The position numbers and the translations under genes are program-made. Below, one piece after another: positions 34,932-45,297 of a DNA stretch of 64,000 bases. Under the pieces are notes generated by a model, which saw only the letters and a list, made by a program, of their open reading frames with translations, ran no database searches and was not told the origin of the DNA. The DNA comes from Verticiella alkaliphila (GTDB lineage: Bacteria; Pseudomonadota; Gammaproteobacteria; Burkholderiales; Burkholderiaceae_B), in NCBI RefSeq assembly GCF_018904615.1, contig NZ_JADCNH010000001.1:62001-126000 (forward strand). The letters run 5' to 3'. Numbering within the stretch: position 1 is the stretch's first letter; each line of letters starts with the position of its first letter.

Positions 34932-36140
34932 CTAACGAGAATGCCGCGCTTCGACCAACTGTCGGGTCATGGCAAGAAATCGCTGGTTGCTCGCCGCCAC
35001 GCCGAACCCGGCGGCGCGCGCCAGCCCCGCCGCCACGCTCTCGCGCCGCAGCGTCTCATCCGTGACGGCCCGTACGAGCGCCTGCGTGAGGGCCGTCTCA
35101 TCGTCCACCGGCACGAGCAAGCCGATGCGCCCGCCCTCCAACAGATCGCGCGGCCCGACAGGGCAGTCCGTGCTCACGGGCACACAGCCCATGGCCATGG
35201 CCTCGATGAGCACATTGGGAGAGCCTTCGTGTCGGCTGGCGAGCACCAGCGCCCTCGCCCACCGCATCCAGCGAAACGGATTGCGCTGCACGCCCGTGAA
35301 GAGCACCGCGTCCCCGATCCCGAGCTGCGCACATCGCGCTTCCAGCGCCGCACGGTCTGGGCCCTCTCCCACGAGCACCAGGCGATACGGCAGATCCGGC
35401 CGCTCGCGCTTCAGGCGTGCCCAGGCAGACAACAGCAGATCCAGGCCCTTGGTGCGCATGTCCAGGCGCGCCACGCAGACGACGTACTCGCCCGCGATGT
35501 CCGGCGGCCCATCGCGCACCGCCTGGCGGCGCATCGACTCGAGATCGAATGCGTTGGGCAATTCGAACACCGCACGCAAGGCGTCGCCATACAGCCCGCG
35601 CGCCTGAGCCTGCATGGTCGGGTTGAGCATGGCGACGCCGTCGTAGCGGGCGAGATCCGCCCCCACCCGGCGTGCCTTGGCGGTACGTCGCGGCCAGAAC
35701 GCGAAGTGCCGCACCCCGACGACAGGCACCGGCATGCTGGCCACGGCCTTGCGCAAGGTGAGGTCGAAATCCACGAGGATGTCGTACTGCGCCGCCAAGG
35801 TGCGCAAGCGAGCATGGATCTCGCGTCGCCCCCGCAAGGCCATGCCCATGCCGAGCAGCATGCGCCCACCCGCAGACAGCGCGTGGTCGCGCCGGCGCTG
35901 ATGCAACGAGACGAGCGCGCCGGGCGCGAGCAGCGTGTGCAGTGTCACGTCCTGCGGCAGGCGCTGCTGATAGACGTCGAGTTCGCGTGTCGGCAGGGCC
36001 ACCGAGACGTCAACGTCGAACTGGTTGCGATCCAGCGCGCGCAGCCAACCCAGCAGGGCATTCTCGATGCCGCCCACGCCGATCTGCCGGATGTGGAACA
36101 GCACCCGGTAACGCCGGGGCGGCGCAGGCGGCGTGCTCAA
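34932..36140 (-). CDS. glycosyltransferase family 4
   Basis: 402 residues with a GT-B layout. The N-terminal glycine-rich loop is RQIGVGGIENALLGWL (about 18-33). The C-terminal donor-binding half has VARLDMRTKGLDLLLSAW, LVLVGEGPDRAAL and the retaining-enzyme signature RHEGSPNVLIEAMAMGC with the two Glu spaced by seven. Transfers a sugar from a nucleotide donor to a growing lipopolysaccharide or other glycan. It overlaps the deacetylase gene by 4 bases (ATGA), showing tight coupling. Confidence 0.9.
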   Translation of the reverse strand: MSTPPAPPRRYRVLFHIRQIGVGGIENALLGWLRALDRNQFDVDVSVALPTRELDVYQQRLPQDVTLHTLLAPGALVSLHQRRRDHALSAGGRMLLGMGMALRGRREIHARLRTLAAQYDILVDFDLTLRKAVASMPVPVVGVRHFAFWPRRTAKARRVGADLARYDGVAMLNPTMQAQARGLYGDALRAVFELPNAFDLESMRRQAVRDGPPDIAGEYVVCVARLDMRTKGLDLLLSAWARLKRERPDLPYRLVLVGEGPDRAALEARCAQLGIGDAVLFTGVQRNPFRWMRWARALVLASRHEGSPNVLIEAMAMGCVPVSTDCPVGPRDLLEGGRIGLLVPVDDETALTQALVRAVTDETLRRESVAAGLARAAGFGVAASNQRFLAMTRQLVEARHSR

Positions 36141-36949
36141 TACCGCACCTTGTCATACAGTGGCCCGAGCACCCGGTGACGCGCGAGAAAAAGACGCCGA
36201 CGCAGCCACGCGGCCGGCTTGTCCTTGGCCGTGATGCGATGAATGTGGGCCGGTGACGTGCCGGGCACGTTCTGGCCGACCGGATCCGTGGTGTAGAGGT
36301 GCGAGAAGCCCTGCGCCTGCGCCTCGGCCACGTAGTCGGCATCGAAGTAGCCCTGGGGCCAGCACAGGTGCTCGGAGACGCCGCCCAGGCGCGCCTGCAG
36401 CGCGGCGCGCGAGGCCGCGATGTCCTCGCGGATCCGCTCGCGCTTGACCTCGGCCGGCGTGCCTTGCAGATCCCAGCGGGTGTGGGTGTGACTGTGGAAG
36501 TCGAAGGTGCCGGCGGCCTGCATCGCCTCGACTTCGCTCCAGCGCAGCATGACGTCGTCTGCACGCCCGGCGGTCACGGCGGCCTCGCACTCGTGATGGC
36601 TGGGCGTGGCCGGCAGCACGCCCTGCTCGCCCGCATGGGCGCGCACCGGTCCGTCACCGAGCTGGCCGGTGATGATGAACAGCGTGGCGCACAGGCCGTG
36701 CTTGGCCAGGATCGGGTGGGCGTAGACCCAGTTGTCCAGATAGCCGTCGTCGAACGTGAGCAGCACGGATTTCTCCGGCACGGGTTCGCCTGCCAGGAAA
36801 CGGGCAAAACCCGCTGCATCCAGCGTGGTGTAGCCCGCACCCGCCAGCCATGCGACGTGATCGGCAAAACGCTCGGGCGTGATGGTGATCATGCCCGGTG
36901 TCGGCGAGACATGGTGGTACATCAGAACAGGGACGGTTCGAAACGGCAT
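36137..36949 (-). CDS. polysaccharide deacetylase (NodB-like)
   Basis: 270 residues. The metal and catalytic motifs of carbohydrate esterase family 4 are LLTFDDGYLDN (Asp67/Asp68) and DFHSHTHTRWD (His152, His156). Removes N-acetyl or related groups from a sugar residue. No signal peptide, so it would act in the cytoplasm on lipid-linked intermediates, as ArnD-like or surface-polysaccharide deacetylases do. Four bases after the ligase gene and overlapping the glycosyltransferase gene. Confidence 0.9.
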   Translation of the reverse strand: MPFRTVPVLMYHHVSPTPGMITITPERFADHVAWLAGAGYTTLDAAGFARFLAGEPVPEKSVLLTFDDGYLDNWVYAHPILAKHGLCATLFIITGQLGDGPVRAHAGEQGVLPATPSHHECEAAVTAGRADDVMLRWSEVEAMQAAGTFDFHSHTHTRWDLQGTPAEVKRERIREDIAASRAALQARLGGVSEHLCWPQGYFDADYVAEAQAQGFSHLYTTDPVGQNVPGTSPAHIHRITAKDKPAAWLRRRLFLARHRVLGPLYDKVRY

Positions 36950-36953
36950 GGCG

Positions 36954-38288
36954 TCAGATAGCGCGAGAGGGCTCGGGCCGGCACAGAGCCAGCAGGATGG
37001 CGGTCATGCCCGCATAGAACGCCGCGTTCATGGTGATGGCGAACATGGCTTCCGTCAGGCCGAACACGGCAAAACCGGTGACGAGGCACACGCCCATGCA
37101 TCCCGCCACGCAGACCTCGCGTCGCGGTGAGCGGGCCGCGCGCACGAAGACGGCCAGCGGTGCCAGGTAGATGGCGAGCAGCGCGAGCAGTCCCGGCACA
37201 CCCAGCGACGCCATCGCCCACAACACGTCGCTGTGCGAGTGCGTGAACTCGGCCACGGCTTCGTTGACCTCACCGCGGGCGGCTCGCGCCTGGAATTCGC
37301 TGCGGATGTTCTGAGGGCCTACGCCCGTCCACGGGTGGGCCGAGAACATGTCCACGGATGCCTGCCAGAACTGCATGCGCAAGCCGATGGAGGAATCGTC
37401 GCGCTGCCCGTGCGCGTAATTTGCGAGTTCTGTGCCCGCCTGCTCGACGCGTTCCTGGACCATGTCGCTGCCGCCATAGACCGCACCGAGCAATACGACG
37501 GCACTGCCGAGCACGGCGAGCTTCAGGCGCCAGTGACCGCGCCAGACGAACAACAGCGCAAGGACCAGCACGGGCACGGCGACCCAGCCGCCGCGTGACT
37601 GCGATACGAAGGAAGCGACCAGGCCCGCGGCACCGGCGAGCAGCTTGAGCGGCGCCTCGATGGCCGAACGCGTCAGCCGCCAGCCGAGCGACAGCCACGC
37701 GAACACCCCAAGCAGCAGCGCCAGATTGCCGAAGGTGATGGCCGTGGCGAACCCCGGCGTGGGGCGCACGTCACCCACCCAGGCATGTGTGAAGACGCCA
37801 AGCGCGGCGGCACCGGCCACGGCGCCGAGGCACATGCCCCACTGCACGTGCCGCAGCAACGGCCGCGGGCACCGGGTGAGCCACCAGACGACCAGGCCGA
37901 CGGCCGCCATGCGTGCGGGCGAATCGAACGGCCGATCGGCATAGTCGCCCGTGAACACCTGGCTGGACAGCACCGCGAGAAAGGGCAGCATCATGGCCAC
38001 GCTGGCGAGCCCATAGACGGCGCGGAACTCGGCGCGGGACAGCCCGCGGTCGTGCGGCGTGCGGGTGAGCAGCAGCAGGCCCACCAGGCTCGTCAGCACG
38101 AGCAGGAAGTAACTCGCGTTCGTGCCGCCGCGCACACCGAGCGACAGCATGGGCAAGCAGATCGCCGCGACGAGCGTGACGTACCACACCACGCGCACGG
38201 TTGTCGGCGCCGGTGCAGACAGCGCGTTCCTCGCGGCATGATTGCCCGCGACGCTGCCAGTGAGTACGGGCTTTTCAGTGACCATCAT
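36954..38288 (-). CDS. O-antigen ligase-like membrane protein (WaaL/RfaL family)
   Basis: 444 residues with about eleven or twelve hydrophobic segments and a large periplasmic loop near the C-terminus containing HPWTGVGPQNIRSEFQ. That loop motif (hPhtGvG.g.f) and FTHSHSDVLW are typical of the Wzy_C/O-antigen ligase family. Joins a glycan from a lipid carrier to the lipopolysaccharide core. It overlaps the upstream glycosyltransferase gene by 14 bases. Confidence 0.88.
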   Translation of the reverse strand: MMVTEKPVLTGSVAGNHAARNALSAPAPTTVRVVWYVTLVAAICLPMLSLGVRGGTNASYFLLVLTSLVGLLLLTRTPHDRGLSRAEFRAVYGLASVAMMLPFLAVLSSQVFTGDYADRPFDSPARMAAVGLVVWWLTRCPRPLLRHVQWGMCLGAVAGAAALGVFTHAWVGDVRPTPGFATAITFGNLALLLGVFAWLSLGWRLTRSAIEAPLKLLAGAAGLVASFVSQSRGGWVAVPVLVLALLFVWRGHWRLKLAVLGSAVVLLGAVYGGSDMVQERVEQAGTELANYAHGQRDDSSIGLRMQFWQASVDMFSAHPWTGVGPQNIRSEFQARAARGEVNEAVAEFTHSHSDVLWAMASLGVPGLLALLAIYLAPLAVFVRAARSPRREVCVAGCMGVCLVTGFAVFGLTEAMFAITMNAAFYAGMTAILLALCRPEPSRAI

Positions 38289-39084
38289 CAGGCTTGCCTT
38301 CGGAGCCCGCTTTGGGCGAGGACGTGAGGAACATCAATTTGGCGTAGCGCGAGAAGGTGCCCATGGCGGACACCGTGGCGAGGACGAAGCCGTGCCGGCC
38401 GTCCAGGAACCCGCGTCGGATCACGTACATGCGGATGAACGTCCAGGCGCCGTGCCCAATGGCCGTGCCGAGCGATGCCCGCTTGCCGCGCGCGTGCGCG
38501 GCCAGCGCCCCGTCGATGGCGTAGCGGTTCATCTTGGCGAGCGCGCTGTCGAGCGTGGGGTGCGTGTCGTGCAGGAAGTGGGCACGCAGTCGCCCCACGC
38601 TGCCCTGCACGAGCACCTTCTCGTGCACCCGCGCATCGGTGAAACGCCCGGCGTCGCGGCGGAAGAGCCGAAGCACGCGATCCGGCCACCAGCCGCCGTG
38701 GCGCATGTAGCGACCACAGAAATTGGACAGCCGCGGAATCTCGTAGCCCGCATGGGTAGGTGCCGCGAGCACCGCCTGGATCTCGGCCGCGAGCTCGGGC
38801 GTGACGCACTCGTCGGCGTCGATCGACAAGACCCACTCACCCCGGGCGAGATCCAGCGCGCGATTCTTCTGCGGGCCAAAGCCCGGCCAATCCGGGTGCG
38901 ACACCACCCGCGCGCCGCAGGCCTGCGCACGGGCCACCGTGTCGTCCTCGCTGCCCGAATCCACCACCACGATCTCGTCGGCGAAGCTGACCGACGCGAG
39001 GCAGCGCGCGATCGATGCGGACTCGTTGCGCGTGATGACGATGACCGACAGGCGCGGCACCGCCTCAATACTCGAGTTGGACAC
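38275..39084 (-). CDS. glycosyltransferase family 2 (WaaE/KdtX-like)
   Basis: About 269 residues. GT-A start LSVIVITRNESASIARCLAS, and then DEIVVVDSGSEDDT, PQKNRALDLARGEWVLSIDADE with the DxD-type metal site, and RHGGWWPDRVLRLFRRDAG; this is the pattern of lipopolysaccharide core beta-glucosyltransferases. The GTG at 39084 is preferred because homology begins there. It overlaps the dnaE 3' end by 20 bases, so the glycan genes are translationally linked to dnaE. Confidence 0.88.
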   Translation of the reverse strand: MSNSSIEAVPRLSVIVITRNESASIARCLASVSFADEIVVVDSGSEDDTVARAQACGARVVSHPDWPGFGPQKNRALDLARGEWVLSIDADECVTPELAAEIQAVLAAPTHAGYEIPRLSNFCGRYMRHGGWWPDRVLRLFRRDAGRFTDARVHEKVLVQGSVGRLRAHFLHDTHPTLDSALAKMNRYAIDGALAAHARGKRASLGTAIGHGAWTFIRMYVIRRGFLDGRHGFVLATVSAMGTFSRYAKLMFLTSSPKAGSEGKPDDGH

Positions 39085-42000
39085 CCGGCGCCCCTGCCCA
39101 CTGCGTGAGTTGATCAATGAGCACATCCGGCACGCGTACGCGCCAATCGTCGCTCAGGCGCACGACGCAGCGCGCCGAATCGCTCGTGTAGGCCACCTCC
39201 ACCGGCGTGCCGGGAATACCGTTCTCTGGCTCGGCGCGATACGGATTGAGGAGCTCGCGCAGGCGCTTCGCGTCGGCATTGCCGTTGAGCGTGATGCGCA
39301 GCGCGCGCAGGCGACTCTCGCGTGCCAGCTGCAGGTCGTAGATCGAATCGGCGACGATGCGCATGCCACCCGAATATTCGTCGTTCGAGACCTTGCCCTG
39401 CAGGATGATGAGCTGATCCACGCGCAGGCGTGCCCGGTGCATCTCGTAGAGCTCGTTGAAGACCGAGATCTCCAGCTGCGAGGAGCCGTCGTCCAGAACG
39501 GCAAACACCATCTTGCCGCGCCGGGTCATCTGCACGCGCACGTCGGCCAGGATGCCGGTGAGCCATTGGGGATCGCGCGAGGGCTGCAGCCGCGCGAGCG
39601 GCGTGGGCGCGATGCGCCGCGCCTCTTCCTTGTAGAAGTCGAAGAGGTGCCCGCCGAAGTAGTAGCCAAGCGCCGTCTTCTCCTGCATGAGCTGTTCGCG
39701 CATGTCCCAGGGGGGCACGGTGGCCAGCTCCTGGTTGAGCGACTCGGCGACGTCGTTGTCGCCGAAGAGCGAGACCTGGCTGGCCGCGCGCGCCGTCTGC
39801 TCCGCCGCTTCGATGGCGCTGCCGAGCGTGGCCAACAGGGCAGCGCGGTTCGGCTGCAGCGCGTCGAAGGCGCCCGCACGGATCAGCGCTTCGATCGTGC
39901 GGCGGTTGACCTGATGGCGATCGACACGGCGGCAGAAGTCGAAGAGATCGGTGAAGCGGCCATTGCCGCGCTCGCGCAGGATCTCCTCGACGGCACCCTG
40001 CCCCGTGCCCTTGACCGCGCCCAGGCCGTAGCGGATGGTACGGGGCGGGCGGCCAGCGACCATGTGCTCGTCGTGCACGGGCGAGAAGCGATACTGCGAT
40101 TCGTTCACGTCCGGCGGCAACACTTTCACGCCGTTGGCCAGCGTGTCGGCCCAGAAGATCTGGACCTTGTCCGTGTCGTCCATGTCCGAGGACAGGGTCG
40201 CGGCCATGAACTCGGCCGGATGGTGGTACTTCAGCCAAGCCGTGTGATAGGCGATCAACGCGTACGCGGCGGTGTGGCTCTTGTTGAAGCCGTACTCCGC
40301 GAACTTCTCCATCAGGTCGAAGAGCGTGACGGCAAGCTGCTTGTCGTAGCCCTTCGCGGCCGCACCGTCCTGGAAGAGCTCACGGTGCTTGGCCATCTCC
40401 TCGGGCTTTTTCTTGCCCATGGCCCGGCGCAGCATGTCCGCGCCACCGAGCGTATAGCCGCCGATGATCTGCGAGATCAGCATCACCTGCTCCTGATACA
40501 CGATCACGCCATACGTGCTCTTCAGGACAGGTTCCAAAGCATCGTCAAAGTACTCGGCGCGCGCGCGGCCGTGCTTGCGGTTGACGAAGTCGTCCACCAT
40601 GCCCGAGCCCAGCGGGCCCGGACGGTAGAGTGCCAGCACGGCGATGATATCTTCGAAGTTGCTGGGCTTGAGCTTCTTCAGAAGCTCCTTCATGCCGCGC
40701 GATTCCAGCTGGAACACGGCGGTGGTGTTGCCGTCGGAAAGAAGCTTGTACGAGCCGCCATCGTCCAGCGGCAGGGTCATCAGGTCCAGATCGGCCCGCC
40801 CCGGATTGAACTCGCGCACATAGCGCACGGCCAGTTCAAGAATCGTGAGGTTGCGCAGGCCCAGGAAGTCGAACTTCACCAAGCCCACGGCCTCGACGTC
40901 GTCCTTGTCGTACTGCGACACCGCGCTCGATTGCTGGCCCGGCTGGCAATACAGCGGGCAGAAATCCGTGAGCTTGCCCGGCGCGATCAGCACGCCCCCG
41001 GCGTGCATGCCCACGTTGCGCGTCAGGCCTTCGAGCGGCTTGGCGAGATCGATCAGGGCGCGCGCCTCTTCCTCGTTCTCGTAGCGCTCCTTGAAGGCAG
41101 GCTCTTCGGCCAACGCGCGATCGAGCGACCACGGATCGGCCGGATTGTGCGGGATGAGCTTGGAGAGCCCATCGCAGAAGAGATAGGGCATGTCCAGCAC
41201 GCGGCCGGCATCACGCACCACGGCCTTCGCGCCCAGCGTACCGAAAGTGGCGATCTGGCTCACGGCCGCCCGCCCGTACTTCTCTTTCACGTACTCGATG
41301 ACGCGGTCGCGATTGTCCTGACAAAAGTCGATATCGAAGTCGGGCATGGACACCCGCTCCGGATTCAGGAAGCGCTCGAACAGCAAGTCATAGCGGATCG
41401 GATCCAGATCCGTGATGCCCAGGCTGAACGCCACCAGCGAGCCTGCGCCCGAACCCCGGCCGGTCCCACCGGCACGCCGTTGTTCTTGGCCCAATTGATG
41501 AAGTCCGCCACGATCAGGAAGTAGCCCGGGAACCCCATGTTGATGATGGTGTTGCACTCCAGGTGCAGGCGGGCGTAGTACGCCTCGCGGTTGGCCTCGC
41601 GCTCGGCCGGATCCTTGAAGAGCTGCTCCATGCGCGTGGCCAGGCCCTCCTCCGACAGCTGGATGAGGTAGTCCGACAGCGGCATGCCGTCCGGCGTCGG
41701 GAAATCCGGCAGCCGGGGTTTGCCGAGCTCCAGCGTGAGATTGCAGCGGCGGGCGATCTCCACGGTGTTGGCCAGCGCCGAGGGGATATCCGCGAAGCGC
41801 TCGGCCATCTCGTCCGAGGACATGAGGTACTGCTCTTCCGAGAAGCGGCGCACCCGGCGCGGATTGGCGAGCAGTTCGCCTTCGGCGATACACACCCGCG
41901 CCTCGTGCGCCCGGAATTCGCTACGGTCCAGGAACTGCACCGGGTGGGTGGCGACCACCGGCAACCCAGTCGCCTGCGCGACGGCCACGGCGCCCCGCAC

Positions 42001-42555
42001 GTAGGCCTCGTCGCCTTCCATGCCGCCGCGCTGCAGTTCGACGTAGTAGGCGCCCGGAAACACCTGCGCCCAGTGGCGGGCGCTGGCCTCGGCGGCGGCA
42101 CGGTTGCCCGCGGCCAGGCAGGCGCCCACGTCGCCATGGCGTCCACCCGAGAGCGCGATCAGGCCCTCGGCACGCTCTTGCAGCCACTCGCGCCGCAGCT
42201 CGGCACGGCCGCGATGCTGATTGGTGAGGTAGGCCTGGGTGAGCAGTTCGCACAGGTTCAGGTAGCCCGCGTGCGAGCGCACCAGCAGCAGCATGCGATG
42301 GGGCTGATCGCGGTCAGCCTCGTTGGTGATCCAGACGTCACAGCCGGCGATGGGCTTGACCCCCTTGCTCCGGGCCTTCGTGTAGAAGCGGATCAGGCCA
42401 AAGAGGTTGGACAGATCGGAAATGGCCACGGCAGGCTGGCCCAGCTCGGCCACGCGGGCGACCAGATCCGGGATGCGCACGATGCCATCGGACACCGACA
42501 TTTCGGTGTGCACGCGCAGGTGGACGAAGGGAACGGGAACGGGGGACTCGGACAT
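39065..42555 (-). CDS. dnaE: DNA polymerase III alpha subunit (one-base frameshift)
   Basis: Replicative polymerase. The PHP domain begins [18 protein letters not shown]. The polymerase core has [18 protein letters not shown] with the catalytic Asp pair, [12 protein letters not shown], and [23 protein letters not shown] and C-terminal domains follow to the end at 39065. The reading frame breaks inside the conserved [14 protein letters not shown]: one frame ends ...NNGVPVGP, and the other resumes at [10 protein letters not shown]. One extra C on the plus strand at 41460/41461 repairs it and yields 1163 residues, against 1160 in E. coli. The gene is essential, so an assembly or sequencing error is by far the best reading. 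Start ATG at 42555 ([12 protein letters not shown]). Confidence 0.93.
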
Positions 42556-42634
42556 GGCCAGGATTGTAGCCCGGGGCCCGGGCGGCGGCATCGGGCAACT
42601 GGGCTACACTGCCCCTCCCCTGTCAGCCAGCGCC

Positions 42635-43531
42635 ATGACATCGCCCGCCTCCCCCTACGTCGGCCGCTTCGCCCCCAGCCCGTCCGGGCCGCTGCACCTG
42701 GGCTCCGTGGTGGCTGCGCTCGCCAGCTGGCTCGATGCCCGCGCGCATGGCGGACGCTGGCTGGTGCGCATGGAAGACGTGGACGGGCCGCGAACGGTGC
42801 CCGGCGCCGACCAGGTGATCCTGGCCCAGCTCGCCGCACTCGGGATGACGAGCGACGACGACGTCATCTACCAATCGTCGCGACACGCGGTCTACGAGGC
42901 CGCCCTTGCTCGCCTCACGGCGATGGGGCTCATCTACCCCTGCGGCTGCACCCGCCGCGAGATCGCCGATTCCGCACCGATCCACGCGGTCAGCGGAGAA
43001 CGCCCCTATCCCGGCACTTGCCGCACGGGCCTGCAGCCCGGACGCGGACCCCGCGCGTGGCGCGTACGCATGCCGGCGGGGGTGCACTGCTTCGAGGATC
43101 GCTGGCTGGGCCGGCAATGCCAGGACGTCGCCCGCGAAGTCGGCGACATCGTCCTGCGCCGCGCGGACGGTCAATGGGCCTATCAGCTTGCCGTGGTGAT
43201 CGACGACGCCGATCAGGGCGTGACCGACATCGTGCGTGGCGCCGACCTGCTGAGCTCGACGGCACGCCAGCAGGTCCTGGGACAGACCCTGGGCCTGCCC
43301 TTGCCGCGCGTCATGCACGTGCCCTTGATCGTGGATACCGATGGGCGCAAGCTATCCAAGCAGAATGGTGCGCCTGCGGTGGACACGCAGGCTCCGCTGG
43401 TCGCGCTGCAGGCAGCCTGGACGGCGCTCGGCTTTGCCCCCCTGCCGGATGCGTCCACGGCAGCGGCGTTTCTGACGCAGGCCACCGACGCGTGGCGACT
43501 GCGCTGGCACATCCACCCTTGCAGCGCCTGA
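42635..43531 (+). CDS. gluQ: glutamyl-Q tRNA(Asp) synthetase
   Basis: 298 residues. A truncated glutamyl-tRNA synthetase without anticodon-binding domain: HIGH-like HLGS in [20 protein letters not shown]-like KLSKQNGA, and a zinc site with CGC and YPGTCR. It attaches glutamate to queuosine in tRNA-Asp. Divergent from dnaE. No strong ribosome site before the ATG at 42635; homology supports the start. Confidence 0.93.
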   Translation: MTSPASPYVGRFAPSPSGPLHLGSVVAALASWLDARAHGGRWLVRMEDVDGPRTVPGADQVILAQLAALGMTSDDDVIYQSSRHAVYEAALARLTAMGLIYPCGCTRREIADSAPIHAVSGERPYPGTCRTGLQPGRGPRAWRVRMPAGVHCFEDRWLGRQCQDVAREVGDIVLRRADGQWAYQLAVVIDDADQGVTDIVRGADLLSSTARQQVLGQTLGLPLPRVMHVPLIVDTDGRKLSKQNGAPAVDTQAPLVALQAAWTALGFAPLPDASTAAAFLTQATDAWRLRWHIHPCSA

Positions 43532-43636
43532 CAAGCCGGCCGTGCCCCCACCGTCCGACCGCTCGGGCCACTAGCCGCGGCGTATGCGCTCGGGGCGTCG
43601 TCGAATGCAGCACCTCACCGTTGTGCCGCCATGCAA

Positions 43637-43658
43637 AACGGCGGCCTCAGCCGCCGTT
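43637..43658 (-). terminator. intrinsic terminator of rhlE
   Basis: AACGGCGGC and GCCGCCGTT form a 9-base stem with a 4-base loop, followed by TTTT on the minus strand, about 30 bases past the rhlE stop. Confidence 0.7.
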
Positions 43659-43688
43659 CATCCCTGACACGCCAGGCGCGCCGACCGT

Positions 43689-45173
43689 TCAGCTCGGCTT
43701 GCGACCGCCGCCCAACAGCAGCCCCACCTGACGCTTGCCGCTGCCGTTGCCATGGCTCTGGGACGCGGTGTTCCCGGTCGGCCGCGACGTCGTGTCGCTC
43801 GCCGGCGCCGGCACGTAGGGCTTGAGGAAGAACTCGTCCACCGGCTGACGCGACGGCGAGCGGCCGTGGGCCGGTCGCGAGCGCTCATCGCGCCGAGCAC
43901 CACGCTCGGGGCGATCACCGCGGCTGCGTTCGCCGCTCTCGCGATCCCGACCACTCCGGGCCCCACCCGGCAACTCGAGCTTGCCGCGCGGAACGGGACG
44001 GCCGATGAGCTTCTCCACGTCGAGGAGGAACTTCTCCTCTTCCGGCGTGAAGAGCGAGATAGCCTCGCCCGAGGCCCCCGCCCGACCCGTGCGACCGATG
44101 CGGTGCACGTAATCTTCCGCGTTGTACGGCAGGTCGTAATTGATGACGCACGGCACGCCAGCCACGTCCAGGCCGCGCGCAGCGACATCGGTGGCCACGA
44201 GCACTTCCAGCTCGCCAGCCTTGAAGGCTTCGAGCGCCTTCATGCGATCGAGCTGTGACTTGTCGCCATGGATCGACTCGGCCTTCACCCCGTCGAGCAC
44301 CAGCTGGCGGGCAAGCCGGGACGTCCCGATCTTGGTATTCGAGAAGACGATGACCTGCTTCAGCCCGCGCGACTGCACGAGGTGCGCCACGGCCGCCCGC
44401 TTCGCGTCGGAAGACAGCGGGTAGGCGATCTGCGTAACGGTATCCGCTGTGGCATTGCGCCCGGCGACTTCGATCTCCACCGGATGACTGAGGTACGAGC
44501 GGGCTAGCTTGCGGATCTCGTTGCTGAAGGTGGCCGAGAAGAGCAGATTCTGACGCTGGCGCGGCAGGAGCTGGATGATGCGCTCCAGATCCGGCATGAA
44601 GCCCATGTCCAGCATGCGATCGGCTTCGTCCAGAACGAAGAGTCCCACCTGCCCCAGATCCACATTGCGCTGCTCGACGTGATCGAGCAGGCGCCCCGGC
44701 GTGGCGATCAACACCTCACAGCCCTGGCGCAACGCTTCCTTCTGGGGCTTGATGTCCACACCGCCGAACACCACGGCCGAACGCAAGGGCGTGTACTTGC
44801 CGTAGCGCTTGACGCTCTCGGCGACCTGGTCGGCGAGCTCACGAGTGGGCGTGAGGATGAGCGCACGCACCGGATGGCGCGCGGGCGATGTGCTGTGACT
44901 GGCGAGCGGCATCAGCCGCTGCAGGATCGGCAGCGTGAATGCTGCGGTCTTGCCCGTGCCTGTCTGCGCCGCCCCCATGACGTCGCGGCCAGCGATGACG
45001 ACCGGCACGGCCTGCGCCTGGATAGGCGTGGGCGTGGTGTAGCCAGTGTCCGCGATCGCACGCCGGATATCCGCATGGAATCCGAACTGATCGAACGTCG
45101 GGGGTGCAACGTCGGCGCTCGCGCCTTCGCTGCCGGCAACCGGGGTGCCGTCGGGAGTGATGGATTCGCTCAA
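43689..45173 (-). CDS. rhlE: DEAD-box RNA helicase RhlE
   Basis: 494 residues. Q motif FDQFGFHADIRRAI, Walker A AQTGTGKT (69-76), DEAD (VLDEADRML), SAT (LFSATF), ARGLD and HRIGRTGRAG. The C-terminal tail is basic and low in complexity (RDRESGERSRGDRPERGARR, and so on), typical of RhlE-type helicases acting on ribosomal RNA and in the degradosome. Stands alone with its own terminator. Confidence 0.93.
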   Translation of the reverse strand: MSESITPDGTPVAGSEGASADVAPPTFDQFGFHADIRRAIADTGYTTPTPIQAQAVPVVIAGRDVMGAAQTGTGKTAAFTLPILQRLMPLASHSTSPARHPVRALILTPTRELADQVAESVKRYGKYTPLRSAVVFGGVDIKPQKEALRQGCEVLIATPGRLLDHVEQRNVDLGQVGLFVLDEADRMLDMGFMPDLERIIQLLPRQRQNLLFSATFSNEIRKLARSYLSHPVEIEVAGRNATADTVTQIAYPLSSDAKRAAVAHLVQSRGLKQVIVFSNTKIGTSRLARQLVLDGVKAESIHGDKSQLDRMKALEAFKAGELEVLVATDVAARGLDVAGVPCVINYDLPYNAEDYVHRIGRTGRAGASGEAISLFTPEEEKFLLDVEKLIGRPVPRGKLELPGGARSGRDRESGERSRGDRPERGARRDERSRPAHGRSPSRQPVDEFFLKPYVPAPASDTTSRPTGNTASQSHGNGSGKRQVGLLLGGGRKPS

Positions 45174-45297
45174 ATCGAGTCGATGAAGGTGGGGCGCAGC
45201 CCGGACAGTGCCAGGCGCTCCAGAATGAAGGGCCGTGCGCTAGCGTCTAACCGAGCCAAGCACACGAAAGTACAGCCACTGATTGTAGCACCGCCTG

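Noticed and set aside
38801-41524. Long antisense frame opposite dnaE
   Set aside because: Same reason: mirror of a conserved gene in high-GC DNA.
41365-41893. Split dnaE as two functional genes or an intein remnant
   Set aside because: The two frames overlap and join at one missing base in a conserved motif; there is no intein sequence.
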